This document shows, piece by piece, positions 7,534-15,532 of a stretch of DNA of 24,515 bases (the first letter of the stretch is position 1; every line of letters begins with the position of its first letter). The DNA is taken from assembly GCA_047605765.1 (NCBI GenBank), contig JASGFB010000075.1:1-24515 (forward strand), read 5' to 3'. Under the pieces are notes generated by a model, which saw only the letters and a program-made list of their open reading frames with translations, was not told where the DNA came from and searched no databases. Source of the DNA: JBGVSA01 sp047605765. Its GTDB lineage: Bacteria; Pseudomonadota; Gammaproteobacteria; Burkholderiales; Rhodocyclaceae. The position numbers were made by a program, and so were the translations under genes.

Positions 7534-8742
7534 ATGAATACAGCACCCACACTCACCGAGCGCGAGCAGCGCGGGAACATCTGGCGACTGACCGTCGCTC
7601 AAGCGCTTGCTGGCGCCAATTCGGTCGTCATGTACGCCACCGGCGCCATCGTCGGGAACGCGCTGGCGCCTTCGTCGGTCCTGGCGACATTGCCCATATC
7701 TATTTTCGTTGTCGGTATGGCTGCATGCATTCTTCCCACCGGCGCGCTCACCCGGCGGTATGGACGGCGCATTGCCTTCCTTGTCGGGACCAGCACGGGG
7801 ATCCTCACTGGCCTGTTGGCGACGCTCGCGGTGGTCATGGGCTGGTTCTGGCTCTTTTGCCTCGCAGCCTTCTTCGGCGGTGGCTACGCAGCGGTGGTGC
7901 TGACATTCCGCTTTGCCGCCGCCGATGGCGTGGAGCCGTCACGGCGCGCCCGCGCACTTTCTCTCGTGATGGCAGGCGGCGTGGCGGCTGGTGTGCTGGG
8001 GCCGCAGCTCGTGACGCTGACGATGGATCTCTGGCCGCCGCACATGTTCGCAGCCACTTTCGTGATGCAAGCTGCGGTTGCCGCTGTATCGGCCTTCGTG
8101 CTCTGGGGGGTGCGCTTGCCGCGACCGACAGCCACAGAAGCGCACAGCCGTGGCCGCCCGCTGTGGGTCATCGCCCGGCAACCACGCTTTGTTGCGGCAG
8201 CAATCAGCGGTGCCGTCTCATACATGCTGATGAACTTTCTGATGACGGCTGCACCCTTGGCGATGCAGCTATGCGGCCATTCGCAAGAAGCTTCCAACCT
8301 CGGCCTGCAATGGCATGTGATCGCGATGTACGCGCCGAGCTTCTTCACGGGCAATCTGATCAGCCGTTTCGGAGCAGGGCGGGTGGCGACGACGGGTTTG
8401 CTGCTGACAGGGTTTTCGGCAGCGGTCGGATTGGCTGGCGTCGACGTGGCGCACTTCTGGATTTCGCTTGTCTTGTTGGGGGTAGGGTGGAACTTCGGCT
8501 TCCTCGGCGCCTCGGCACTCGTGCTCGAATGTCATCGTCCAGAAGAAAAGACGCGCGTCCAGTCGTTCAACGATTTCATCGTCTTTGGCTTGATGGCCGT
8601 GGGGTCCTTCTCGTCAGGCGGGCTGCTGACGGCGTACGGGTGGAGTACGGTTCTGTGGGTGTCGTTCATTCCGCTTGTGTTGGCGATGGCGTCTCTTGCG
8701 CTGGCCATCAGGCGTTCTGCCCAGGCTGCCGCCGTGCGTTGA
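7534..8742 (+). CDS. Major facilitator superfamily transporter
   Basis: This 402-residue, very hydrophobic inner-membrane protein has about 12 predicted membrane segments in two halves. The loop between helices 2 and 3 carries the MFS signature as GALTRRYGRR (residues 70-79). A central polar stretch (PRPTATEAHSRGRP) separates the halves. The length is typical of a drug or metabolite exporter/importer of this superfamily; the substrate cannot be read from the sequence. The ATG at 7534 has only a weak ribosome site, but the preceding ~190 nt offer no better upstream start in frame. It stands alone: IS scraps lie upstream and 165 nt of non-coding sequence downstream. No link to alginate use or CDI is evident. 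Confidence 0.85.
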   Translation: MNTAPTLTEREQRGNIWRLTVAQALAGANSVVMYATGAIVGNALAPSSVLATLPISIFVVGMAACILPTGALTRRYGRRIAFLVGTSTGILTGLLATLAVVMGWFWLFCLAAFFGGGYAAVVLTFRFAAADGVEPSRRARALSLVMAGGVAAGVLGPQLVTLTMDLWPPHMFAATFVMQAAVAAVSAFVLWGVRLPRPTATEAHSRGRPLWVIARQPRFVAAAISGAVSYMLMNFLMTAAPLAMQLCGHSQEASNLGLQWHVIAMYAPSFFTGNLISRFGAGRVATTGLLLTGFSAAVGLAGVDVAHFWISLVLLGVGWNFGFLGASALVLECHRPEEKTRVQSFNDFIVFGLMAVGSFSSGGLLTAYGWSTVLWVSFIPLVLAMASLALAIRRSAQAAAVR

Positions 8743-8907
8743 TATGACATGGGTGTGCAGTTCAGCCTAAGCCGATACGGGGCGCCTTAGCCAGTAACAT
8801 AGGCGAGCCCGTTTCCGGTCGGCTGGTGCCGGGGCGTTTTACGGCAACGGCCCGCGCCATACGGCAAGATTGCTGTCCCAATGGATAATTAGTTGGCCTG
8901 TGAACCC

Positions 8908-9507
8908 ATGAACCCAACTGCCATCACCGCTCTATGGCGCCCATGGACCGATCTGGGTCTTGAGCACTTGCGAGTTATCAATACAGGCAACGGCACAATC
9001 GCCGAGGGGACGATTGTCAGGGTGCTCGATGCGCGGCCCTTTCGGGCCGCATATCGCATCACGTGCGATCAAGGCTGGAGATTTCGACGCGTCGAGCTGC
9101 GGGTCGGCACCGATCATGACCGGTGCTTGACGCTGGTCTCAGACGGTCTGGGGCATTGGCACGACGACGCTGGCACCGAACTCGATCACCTCCGAGGATG
9201 CTTCGAGATAGATATCTCGGCCACACCGTTCACAAACACGCTCGCGATCGGCCGTCTGGGGCTTGCCGTTGGCCAGTCTGCCGACATCTGCGCCGCTTAT
9301 ATCCGTCTCCCCGCGCTCACGGTTGAAGCTGTTCCTCAACGCTATACGTGTGTCGAGCGGGGCGAAACGCAAAGCGCCTTCAAATACGAGGGACTGTTTC
9401 GCAACTTCACGGCCGTTCTGCGCGTCGATGCCAACCTGCTCGTCACGGACTACCCCGAGACGTTTCATCGTGTGCACGCATCGGGGCTGCTGCCAGCACA
9501 GGCCTGA
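8908..9507 (+). CDS. Putative glycolipid-binding domain protein (Glycolipid_bind/PF06475-like)
   Basis: This 199-residue protein has no signal peptide. The pattern matches my memory of the glycolipid-binding domain family: an N-terminal LWRPWTDLGLEHLRV, then AAYRITCDQGWRFRRVEL, G-H-W-H-D-D, and the diagnostic stretch FEIDISATPFTNTL with GRLGL, ending in a Y-P-E-T segment. I chose ATG 8908, which fits the family N-terminus; an upstream TTG at 8893 in the same frame would add five residues. The ribosome site is weak in either case. Relatives were annotated from a mycobacterial-type glycolipid-binding proposal, and the function in proteobacteria is unknown. It appears to be monocistronic. Confidence 0.8.
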   Translation: MNPTAITALWRPWTDLGLEHLRVINTGNGTIAEGTIVRVLDARPFRAAYRITCDQGWRFRRVELRVGTDHDRCLTLVSDGLGHWHDDAGTELDHLRGCFEIDISATPFTNTLAIGRLGLAVGQSADICAAYIRLPALTVEAVPQRYTCVERGETQSAFKYEGLFRNFTAVLRVDANLLVTDYPETFHRVHASGLLPAQA

Positions 9508-9527
9508 CCCGTTGCACGAGCAGATGT

Positions 9528-9554
9528 CTTCCGGCGCGTTTCGGGCGCCGGAAG
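9528..9554. other. GC-rich hairpin downstream of the glycolipid-binding gene
   Basis: A 10-bp perfect stem, CTTCCGGCGC (9528-9537) with GCGCCGGAAG (9545-9554), has a 7-nt loop. There is no T-run on either strand, so it is not a standard intrinsic terminator. It may protect the mRNA 3' ends of the convergent genes (inference). Confidence 0.5.
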
Positions 9555-9616
9555 AAGCTACCGCTCAGCTCCCGCGCTGAACGGGCCGTTGCCTTTCTGA
9601 CGGGCGATGACGCCGT

Positions 9617-10117
9617 TCAGGCGTCGACCGTAAAGATGATGGCGCGGCCGGCGGATGCGGCGCGTTCGAAGAGCTGGACGATATGGCCGAAGCATACCCA
9701 GGCCACGGCGAAGTCTTCATCGGTCAGCGGCTGGCCGTAGTCTTCGGGGTCGATCTGGTCGTACAGGTCGTGCAGGGCGTCCTGTTTGATGCGGCGCGCG
9801 GCAGCGGCCACTTCTTTGACCTGTTCGGGATTGACGTAGGCCACTGTGTATTCGGTGTCTTCCCAGGCGATCAACTGGCGGCCGCCGCACACCAGGTGGT
9901 TGAGCGGGTAGTCGCCGCCCTCGTAGAGCAGTTCACCCTTGCAGAAGCAGCGGTGGATGGCGTCCCAGGCGGTTTCGGATTCGGCCAGCCAGGCGGTGTC
10001 CCAGGCTTCTTCGATATCGGCGATGACGTCGAGCAACGCGTCGTCGTCGCCCTCGGCATCGAGCAGGCGCTTTTCCTGGTCGGCACTGACGGCGAAGTGG
10101 ATTCCTCTGTATGACAT
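9617..10117 (-). CDS. DUF1877 family protein (YfbM-like)
   Basis: This 166-residue soluble acidic protein starts MSYRGIHFAVSADQEKRLL, the standard N-terminus of DUF1877/YfbM proteins. I therefore place the start at 10117, not at the far-upstream ATG of a longer frame whose extra 72 residues are R/P-rich and look non-coding. Other family hallmarks are DIEEAWD, AWDAIHRC, YPLNHLVCGGRQL and the closing AIIFTVDA. The family is widespread in proteobacteria and has no established biochemical role. A small GACGCC/GGCGTC stem (9609-9625) overlaps the stop codon. It is divergent from the next gene, separated by 220 nt in which I see no further gene. Confidence 0.85.
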   Translation of the reverse strand: MSYRGIHFAVSADQEKRLLDAEGDDDALLDVIADIEEAWDTAWLAESETAWDAIHRCFCKGELLYEGGDYPLNHLVCGGRQLIAWEDTEYTVAYVNPEQVKEVAAAARRIKQDALHDLYDQIDPEDYGQPLTDEDFAVAWVCFGHIVQLFERAASAGRAIIFTVDA

Positions 10118-10337
10118 GGTGAGTTCTGATTGGGGGCGTACGGGCTGGCATTGTCGACGCCTTTGGGCGCGCCGCCTAGGGGGCGGGTGACGTTTGTCGC
10201 GCAGGGCGGACCGCAGGGCCGGAACACGCCCGTTACTACAGGAAACCCCGCTCTCCGCGATTCTGGTGTTTCGGTAGGCTCCATCGAATCGGTGTGCGTT
10301 CGTGCCAACGCCGCCGTGAGCAGAGAGGAGCACTCAC

Positions 10338-10838
10338 ATGGCCACCGCCATCTACTTCAAGACGCCCGCCGGTCTGCAAGAGATTCAGGACCGCGCCCTG
10401 CGCCTGCATCCGCGCATTCGCTCACTGTTGGTGATGATCGACGGCAAGCAGTCTTCCGACAGCCTGCTGACGAAGCTTTCGCCCATGGGGGTGACGGCCG
10501 ACATGCTGCAGACGCTGGCCGACATGGGCCTGATCGGGGCAGGGGCGGCCGCGCCGGCAAGCGCTGCACAGGCCGCCGCCCAGGCTACGCCCGCCAGCGC
10601 GCCGGTGTCCGCCGCCCAGGCCGATGCCCTGCAGGCGCTGTACGGGATCCTCGACACCACCATCCGCGGGTTTGGCATGCGCGGCTTCAGGCTCCAGCTG
10701 CAGCTCGAAAAAGCGGCCAGCCTGGACGATTACCGCGCGCTGGCACGGGCCGTGATCGCGGCCCTGGACAAGACCAAGGGTGAAGTGGCCCTATCCGATT
10801 TCATGAGTCGTCTCAAGCCCTATCTGGGTGAAATCTGA
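10338..10838 (+). CDS. Uncharacterised protein with an Ala-rich linker
   Basis: This 166-residue soluble protein has a strong ribosome site (AGAGGAG) about 8 nt before ATG 10338. It has three parts. The N-terminal domain of about 70 residues (LHPRIRSLLVMIDGKQSSD ... MLQTLADMGLI) looks like a small winged-helix or degenerate regulator fold. An Ala/Pro-rich linker follows at roughly residues 72-94. The C-terminal helical domain is about 70 residues (ILDTTIRGFGMRGFRLQL ... LSDFMSRLKPYLGEI). I have seen comparable conserved hypothetical proteins in Burkholderiales but know of no function. No operon partner is visible: the next gene starts 164 nt downstream, beyond a gap that may hold the eda promoter. 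Confidence 0.75.
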   Translation: MATAIYFKTPAGLQEIQDRALRLHPRIRSLLVMIDGKQSSDSLLTKLSPMGVTADMLQTLADMGLIGAGAAAPASAAQAAAQATPASAPVSAAQADALQALYGILDTTIRGFGMRGFRLQLQLEKAASLDDYRALARAVIAALDKTKGEVALSDFMSRLKPYLGEI

Positions 10839-11002
10839 AAATCTGACCTTGCGGCAGTGCAGCATACGTCTTGGCGTGTCAGTTCTCTCCTATGCTTTGA
10901 TAACCGTCAGTGTTTTCCCTTGATCGCCTTGGCGCGATGCAGGAAAATACTGGGTTGATGCGCCACACCCCCGGTGGCGTTTATTTCATTTGGAGATTGC
11001 AA

Positions 11003-11692
11003 ATGGCTGCTAAAGACCGCATGGCCGTTCTGGCTGCGATGATGGAACAAGCCGTGATTCCGGTGTTCTATCACTCGGACGTCGAAGTCTGTATCAACGT
11101 TATCCAGGCCTGCGCCAACGGCGGCGCCAAGTGCATCGAATTCACCAACCGTGGTGACTTTGCCTCGCACGTGTTCTACGAAGTGACGCGCCACTTCACC
11201 AAGGCTGATCCGTCCGTGATCATGGGCGTGGGCTCCATCGTCGACGCCCCGACCGCCGGCATCTACATCGCCAATGGCGCCAAGTTCATTGTCGGCCCGC
11301 TGCTCAACGCCGACGTGGCCAAGGTCTGCAACCGTCGCGGTATCCCCTACAGCCCCGGCTGTGGTTCGGCCACCGAAATCGGTGACGCGCAAGAACTGGG
11401 CTGCGAAATCGTCAAGGTCTTCCCGGGTTCGTCCGTCGGCGGCCCCGAGTTCGTCAAGAGCGTCATGGGCCCGATGCCCTGGACGCGCATCATGCCCACC
11501 GGTGGCGTGGAACCGACCGAAGAATCGCTGCGCAAGTGGTATGGCGCCGGCATCGTCGCCTGCGGCATCGGCAGCAACCTGATCACCAAGGAACTGCTGG
11601 CCGCCAAGGATTACAAGGGTATCGAGAACAAGGTTCGCGAAACCGTTCAACTCATCAAGACCATCAAGGCCGAACTGGCCGCGAAGAAATAA
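11003..11692 (+). CDS. eda: 2-keto-3-deoxy-6-phosphogluconate (KDPG) aldolase
   Basis: This 229-residue cytoplasmic class I aldolase splits KDPG into pyruvate and glyceraldehyde-3-phosphate, the last step of Entner-Doudoroff and uronate catabolism. The Schiff-base lysine sits in EIVKVFPG (K138), the catalytic glutamate in CIEFTNRG (E46), and the phosphate-binding motif is PTGG (165-168). These match the layout of E. coli Eda (K133, E45). I start at ATG 11003, preceded by GGAGA; the frame extends upstream to 10910, but those extra 31 residues do not fit the family. It lies 13 nt ahead of KDG kinase, clearly the same operon. A short stem CGCCAC/GTGGCG (10961-10979) occurs in the leader. The family is usually about 210 residues, so this copy is slightly long at the C-terminus. 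Confidence 0.93.
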   Translation: MAAKDRMAVLAAMMEQAVIPVFYHSDVEVCINVIQACANGGAKCIEFTNRGDFASHVFYEVTRHFTKADPSVIMGVGSIVDAPTAGIYIANGAKFIVGPLLNADVAKVCNRRGIPYSPGCGSATEIGDAQELGCEIVKVFPGSSVGGPEFVKSVMGPMPWTRIMPTGGVEPTEESLRKWYGAGIVACGIGSNLITKELLAAKDYKGIENKVRETVQLIKTIKAELAAKK

Positions 11693-11705
11693 GGGGACAA
11701 GGTAA

Positions 11706-12806
11706 ATGGCTGATTTGAAGATCAAGACCGCAGCAGAAGCCAAGTGGGACTGCGTGTCCTTTGGTGAAGTGATGCTGCGTTTCGACCCGGGCTTTGGCCG
11801 CGTGCGCAACACCCGCACGTTCCAGGTCTGGGAAGGTGGCGGCGAATACAACGTCGCACGTGCGATGCGCAAGTGCTGGGGCAAGCGCGCCGCCGTCGTG
11901 ACCGCGCTGCCGAAGAACGATCTGGGCTGGCTGGTCGAAGACTTCATCATGCAAGGCGGCGTGGACATGTCCCACGTCATCTGGCGTGATTTCGACGGTC
12001 TGGGCCGCAACACCCGCGTTGGCCTGAACTTCACGGAAAAGGGCTTCGGTCCGCGTCCGGCCCTGGGTTGCTCCGATCGTGGCCACTCGGCCGCTTCGCA
12101 GATCCGCCCGGGTGAAGTCAACTGGGAAAAGCTGTTCGGCGAAGAAGGCGTGCGCTGGTTCCAGACCGGTGGCATCTTCGCGGCACTGGCCTCGAACACG
12201 GCCGAAGCCGTGCTGGAAGCCGTTGAAGTTGCCCAGAAGTACGGCACCGTGGTGGCCTACGACCTGAACTACCGCGCTTCGCTCTGGAAGAGCCAAGGTG
12301 GCAAGGAAGGCGCGCAAAAGATCAACCGTGAAATCGCCAAGTTCGTCGACGTCATGATCGGCAACGAAGAAGACTTCACGGCTTGCCTGGGCTTCGAAGT
12401 GGAAGGCGCCGACGAGCACCTGACCAACATCGAAACCGAAGGCTTCAAGAAGATGATCGAAACCGCGGTCAAGGCGTTCCCCAACTTCAAGGTGGCCGCC
12501 ACGACCCTGCGCAACGCCAAGACGGCGTCGATCAACGACTGGTCGGCCATCGTCTGGTACGACGGCAAGATCTACGAGTCGATGAAGCGCGACAACCTCG
12601 AAATCTACGACCGCGTCGGCGGTGGTGACGGCTTCGCCTCCGGCCTGGCCTATGGTTTCCTGGAAGGCAAGGGCCCGCAACTGGCCGTCGAGTACGGCGC
12701 AGCCCACGGCGCGCTGGCCATGTCGACCCCGGGCGACACCTCCATGGTGCGCGTCGAGGAAGTCGAAGCAGCCATGAAGGGCAAGGGCGCACGCGTTATC
12801 CGCTAA
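11706..12806 (+). CDS. kdgK: 2-keto-3-deoxygluconate (KDG) kinase, PfkB/ribokinase family
   Basis: This 366-residue cytoplasmic sugar kinase phosphorylates KDG to KDPG, feeding the aldolase encoded just upstream. PfkB features are the N-terminal substrate motif EGGGEYNVARA (43-53), a YDLNYRASLW segment (185-194) like the DxNxRxxLW of KDG kinases, and the C-terminal signature DRVGGGDGFASG (302-313) with the catalytic base D308. It is longer than typical KdgK (about 310), mainly through an N-terminal extension and an inserted stretch around 225-260. AAGGGGACAAGG precedes the ATG 11706. A strong terminator follows. Alginate-degrading strain A1 has a characterised equivalent (A1-K, from memory), and the neighbourhood supports that role over general gluconate use. 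Confidence 0.92.
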   Translation: MADLKIKTAAEAKWDCVSFGEVMLRFDPGFGRVRNTRTFQVWEGGGEYNVARAMRKCWGKRAAVVTALPKNDLGWLVEDFIMQGGVDMSHVIWRDFDGLGRNTRVGLNFTEKGFGPRPALGCSDRGHSAASQIRPGEVNWEKLFGEEGVRWFQTGGIFAALASNTAEAVLEAVEVAQKYGTVVAYDLNYRASLWKSQGGKEGAQKINREIAKFVDVMIGNEEDFTACLGFEVEGADEHLTNIETEGFKKMIETAVKAFPNFKVAATTLRNAKTASINDWSAIVWYDGKIYESMKRDNLEIYDRVGGGDGFASGLAYGFLEGKGPQLAVEYGAAHGALAMSTPGDTSMVRVEEVEAAMKGKGARVIR

Positions 12807-12825
12807 GCGTCTTTTGTGCTTCACG

Positions 12826-12857
12826 AAAAAGCCCGGCCTTGTGCCGGGCTTTTTTTG
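12826..12857 (+). terminator. Intrinsic terminator of eda-kdgK
   Basis: AAAAAGCCCGGC (12826-12837), loop CTTGT, then GCCGGGC (12843-12849) followed by seven T. The flanking A-run makes it possibly bidirectional. Confidence 0.95.
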
Positions 12858-12929
12858 TTTACTCGATGATCGACGCTTGCCGTTGATTGCTTGGTGTTCA
12901 TGCCACGGACATGACCGGATCTGGCGGAC

Positions 12930-12964
12930 GAAAAAAAGCCTGGCCGTATTAACGTGGCCAGGCT
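12930..12964 (-). terminator. Intrinsic terminator of the minus-strand alginate operon
   Basis: On the minus strand, AGCCTGGCC (12964-12956) pairs across a 10-nt loop with GGCCAGGCT (12945-12937) and continues into a T-run (A7 on the plus strand at 12931-12937). It lies about 40 nt past the PL15 lyase stop. Confidence 0.93.
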
Positions 12965-13004
12965 GTGGAGGAGCGCTTTGGATTCTTGAGGCGCGCTGCT
13001 TCGA

Positions 13005-15290
13005 TCAGAAGCGTTTCGGCAGCGTGATGGTGTACATCTCTTCGGTGTCGTCCTGGAAGTACAGATTGGTCGAAAAGCCCTGGTCGTCGTTGAAGTGGAA
13101 GACGCGCAGCGGCTTGGCCAGCGCATACGGGGTGATGAGTGTCACCAGCGTATGCACGCGGCTCTGCGACGTACTGGCGATCAGGGTCGATTGCGACGGC
13201 AACCCTTCGACTTCGGCCTGATCGATGTTGCCGTACGACGGCGTATTCTCGATGCGCAGCGGGCCCGATGACGAGTACACGAATTCGCCGTTGAGGCCGG
13301 CTTTTTCGCCACGGTAGCGGAACACCTGTTCGCCCAGTTCGCATGCCGAATACGAGTGCATCAACCACTGCACGCTGCCGTCCTGATCCAGTTCGACGTC
13401 GTCGACGATGACGAAGTAGCGGTCATGCACGAAGTGGAAGTCGCGGCGATAGCGCTTCAGGTAGGGCACTTCGGCCACATACGACGCCGTCGGATCGACG
13501 CTGATGAAATACGCGCCGTCGCGCTGCGAAGCTTCCAGCACATGGCCCTGGGCTTTCAGGCACTCGGCCTTGTTGCTGCCCGAATACTGACCCTTGCCAT
13601 CGATGAGGATGGCGTTCTTCGATTTGGTCAGTCGGCGCCATTCCTTGTGCATGCTGGTGCCAAAGCCGATGTAATACCCGCTCTGGATCGCCAGGTCTTC
13701 GCCGTAGCCGTACAGCAAAAAGGCCCCTTGGTCGCCGTGGCTGTGGCTGATCGAGCCGAAGGTGCTGCTCTTGGTCAGGAACTGGATGTGCTCGGCGGGC
13801 TTGTCCATGTGCGTCTGCAGGGCCACCCAGCCGATGTCCTCGAAGTGCTTCATGACGTCGATGTCGCTCGGCGCCTTGGCTTCGATGTGCGGGAAGTCGT
13901 GCAGGTATTGCAGATCGTCGAAGTTCAGATCCCACCAGCCGTAGTTGTAGAACTCCATCTCGGTGCCCGGATCGTTGCGGCACACTTCTTCGAAGTACCA
14001 CTGGAAGTACGGGTTGCCCGTCACGCCGGCGAACTGACGCAGGTTGTAGCCGACCTTCAGGCTGGGCAGATCGCCCAGGGTCGAATCGTCGCCGAAGCAG
14101 GCGCGGCGCGTGTCGGGCGCCTTGCTGTACAGCGGGAACCAGCCGGTGTTCTGGAAGAACGGGCGCTTGTACAGGTCGTGGTGGATGTACTTGAGCAGCA
14201 GGTTGGCGGCTTCGGTGAAGTACGCCATGGCCGTCATCCAGTAATGCGGGCCCTCGGCCCAGCCACCATCGGTGCCACCCCACGGCGGGTAGATGGCGTC
14301 ATAGAAGTCGATGGAATAGTCGAGCCAGGCGCGTGCGTCGGGTTCATCATCCAGCAGCACGATGGCGCACGGCACCAGCACCGACGAGATGGCGCGCACG
14401 GCGTGGCTGTCGTACGGGAAGATATGGATCTTGGCGCGTTCGATGACGTGGCGTGCCACTTCACGCGTGCGGGCGATGAGCGGCTCGCGCACGGTGGCGC
14501 GCTCGCTCTCCGACAGGTCGTTGAACAGCCAGTCGTAACCCCAGGCCAGGGCGGCGACGACGCGGAAGGCCGCCTCGTCGTTGTAGTCGCGGCAGGTCGG
14601 GCCGCGCACGTCCCAGGCGGCGACCGCCAAGAGCCATTCCTTGGCGCGCGCCGTCATGGCGGCGTCCTTGAGCACGCGGCCGGCGATGGCCAGGTGGCGG
14701 ATGGCGTAGATGACTTCCTGGCAGTCGATGTACATCTGGCGCCACAGCTTGGGTGTGCGCTTGTTGTTCGGGTAGGGCAGCGGCTCGGCGATGATCGGGC
14801 GCGTCATCCAGGGCGTCACCGACTTGGCCATGAAGTTCGACCACTTGTAGGTGTCGGGGTGTTCGGCCACCGTGCGACGCAGCGCTTCGGTCTCGTTCTG
14901 GTCGAGCCACAGACGCGGGTGCGCCATGTTGCAATTGGCATAGCGGTCGGTATGACGCATGCCGGGTACGGCCGGCGCATCGGCCGGCAGGGTGAAGCGA
15001 CGCGCCTCGCTCCAGTCGGAATCGACCTTGCCGGCGGCGGTGTCCCATACGGCGTAGGACCAGGTGTATTCACCGGGCTCCAGCGTCTGGTCGGGACGAT
15101 AGAAATTGTGGCGGATGTTGCCGAACAGGGTTTCTTTTCCATCGCTCGCGACCACGCGCAGGGCATAGCGCGCGCCGCTGTCCAGCTCCGGCAGCCAGAC
15201 GAAACGCGGCGGGTTCTCCGGTACCGTGATGCCGTCCGGAGTGTATTTGATTGTCATATCCGCAGCGCGTGGCTGTTCCAGCTTCTTCAT
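13005..15290 (-). CDS. Cytoplasmic exotype oligoalginate lyase (PL15, A1-IV/Atu3025-like)
   Basis: This 761-residue protein has an N-terminal beta-domain (about 1-110, NPPRFVWLPE), an alpha/alpha toroid (about 120-480) and a C-terminal heparinase II/III-type beta-sandwich. Candidate catalytic residues are R184 (KLWRQM), H296 (YDSHAV), Y350 (EGPHYW) and H516 (SISHSHGD). Each is exactly 15 less than the residue I recall for the Agrobacterium exolyase Atu3025 (R199, H311, Y365, H531), a strong internal match. It should cut alginate oligosaccharides from one end to unsaturated monomers. There is no signal peptide, so it acts in the cytoplasm on imported substrate. AAGGA precedes ATG 15290. It is the last gene of the minus-strand operon, 242 nt after the binding-protein gene, with a large hairpin in the gap. 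Confidence 0.88.
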   Translation of the reverse strand: MKKLEQPRAADMTIKYTPDGITVPENPPRFVWLPELDSGARYALRVVASDGKETLFGNIRHNFYRPDQTLEPGEYTWSYAVWDTAAGKVDSDWSEARRFTLPADAPAVPGMRHTDRYANCNMAHPRLWLDQNETEALRRTVAEHPDTYKWSNFMAKSVTPWMTRPIIAEPLPYPNNKRTPKLWRQMYIDCQEVIYAIRHLAIAGRVLKDAAMTARAKEWLLAVAAWDVRGPTCRDYNDEAAFRVVAALAWGYDWLFNDLSESERATVREPLIARTREVARHVIERAKIHIFPYDSHAVRAISSVLVPCAIVLLDDEPDARAWLDYSIDFYDAIYPPWGGTDGGWAEGPHYWMTAMAYFTEAANLLLKYIHHDLYKRPFFQNTGWFPLYSKAPDTRRACFGDDSTLGDLPSLKVGYNLRQFAGVTGNPYFQWYFEEVCRNDPGTEMEFYNYGWWDLNFDDLQYLHDFPHIEAKAPSDIDVMKHFEDIGWVALQTHMDKPAEHIQFLTKSSTFGSISHSHGDQGAFLLYGYGEDLAIQSGYYIGFGTSMHKEWRRLTKSKNAILIDGKGQYSGSNKAECLKAQGHVLEASQRDGAYFISVDPTASYVAEVPYLKRYRRDFHFVHDRYFVIVDDVELDQDGSVQWLMHSYSACELGEQVFRYRGEKAGLNGEFVYSSSGPLRIENTPSYGNIDQAEVEGLPSQSTLIASTSQSRVHTLVTLITPYALAKPLRVFHFNDDQGFSTNLYFQDDTEEMYTITLPKRF

Positions 15291-15456
15291 GATTCAGTCC
15301 TTCAGTCGAGTATCGTCGGCGGTCCGGGCTCGGCGCGCTGACCGTCTGCGCCGGCGGCGTCACCACCAATGCGGTGCGTCGCTTGTCTCCCATCCCGATC
15401 CGTCGACGCATGGAAATGCGATCGAGTCCCGCCTCGGTACAGCCGTGGTACGGGGT

Positions 15457-15482
15457 GGGCGGGGCGCCTCGGCGCCCCGCCC
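15457..15482 (-). other. Intercistronic hairpin, algQ1|PL15 lyase gap
   Basis: A perfect 12-bp stem, GGGCGGGGCGCC (15457-15468) with GGCGCCCCGCCC (15471-15482), is separated by only 2 nt and extendable by an A-T and a G-T pair. No U-tract follows. It is the strongest of the hairpins in this operon. The rest of the 15291-15532 gap holds no gene that I can see. Confidence 0.8.
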
Positions 15483-15532
15483 ATGCCACACCGGTCCGAT
15501 GGAATTAACCGGCGTGGCGGGTGACGCTGTGC

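Noticed and set aside
13005..15290. Heparinase II/III (glycosaminoglycan lyase) for the 761-residue lyase
   Set aside because: The C-terminal heparinase II/III-type fold alone would suggest it, but the four catalytic residues keep a constant offset of 15 from the alginate exolyase Atu3025, and all neighbours are alginate genes.
13356..15341. 661-residue open frame on the plus strand opposite the PL15 lyase
   Set aside because: It is a GC-rich shadow frame, with Val/Gly/Arg/His-rich composition and no domain pattern. The minus-strand protein has clear family motifs.
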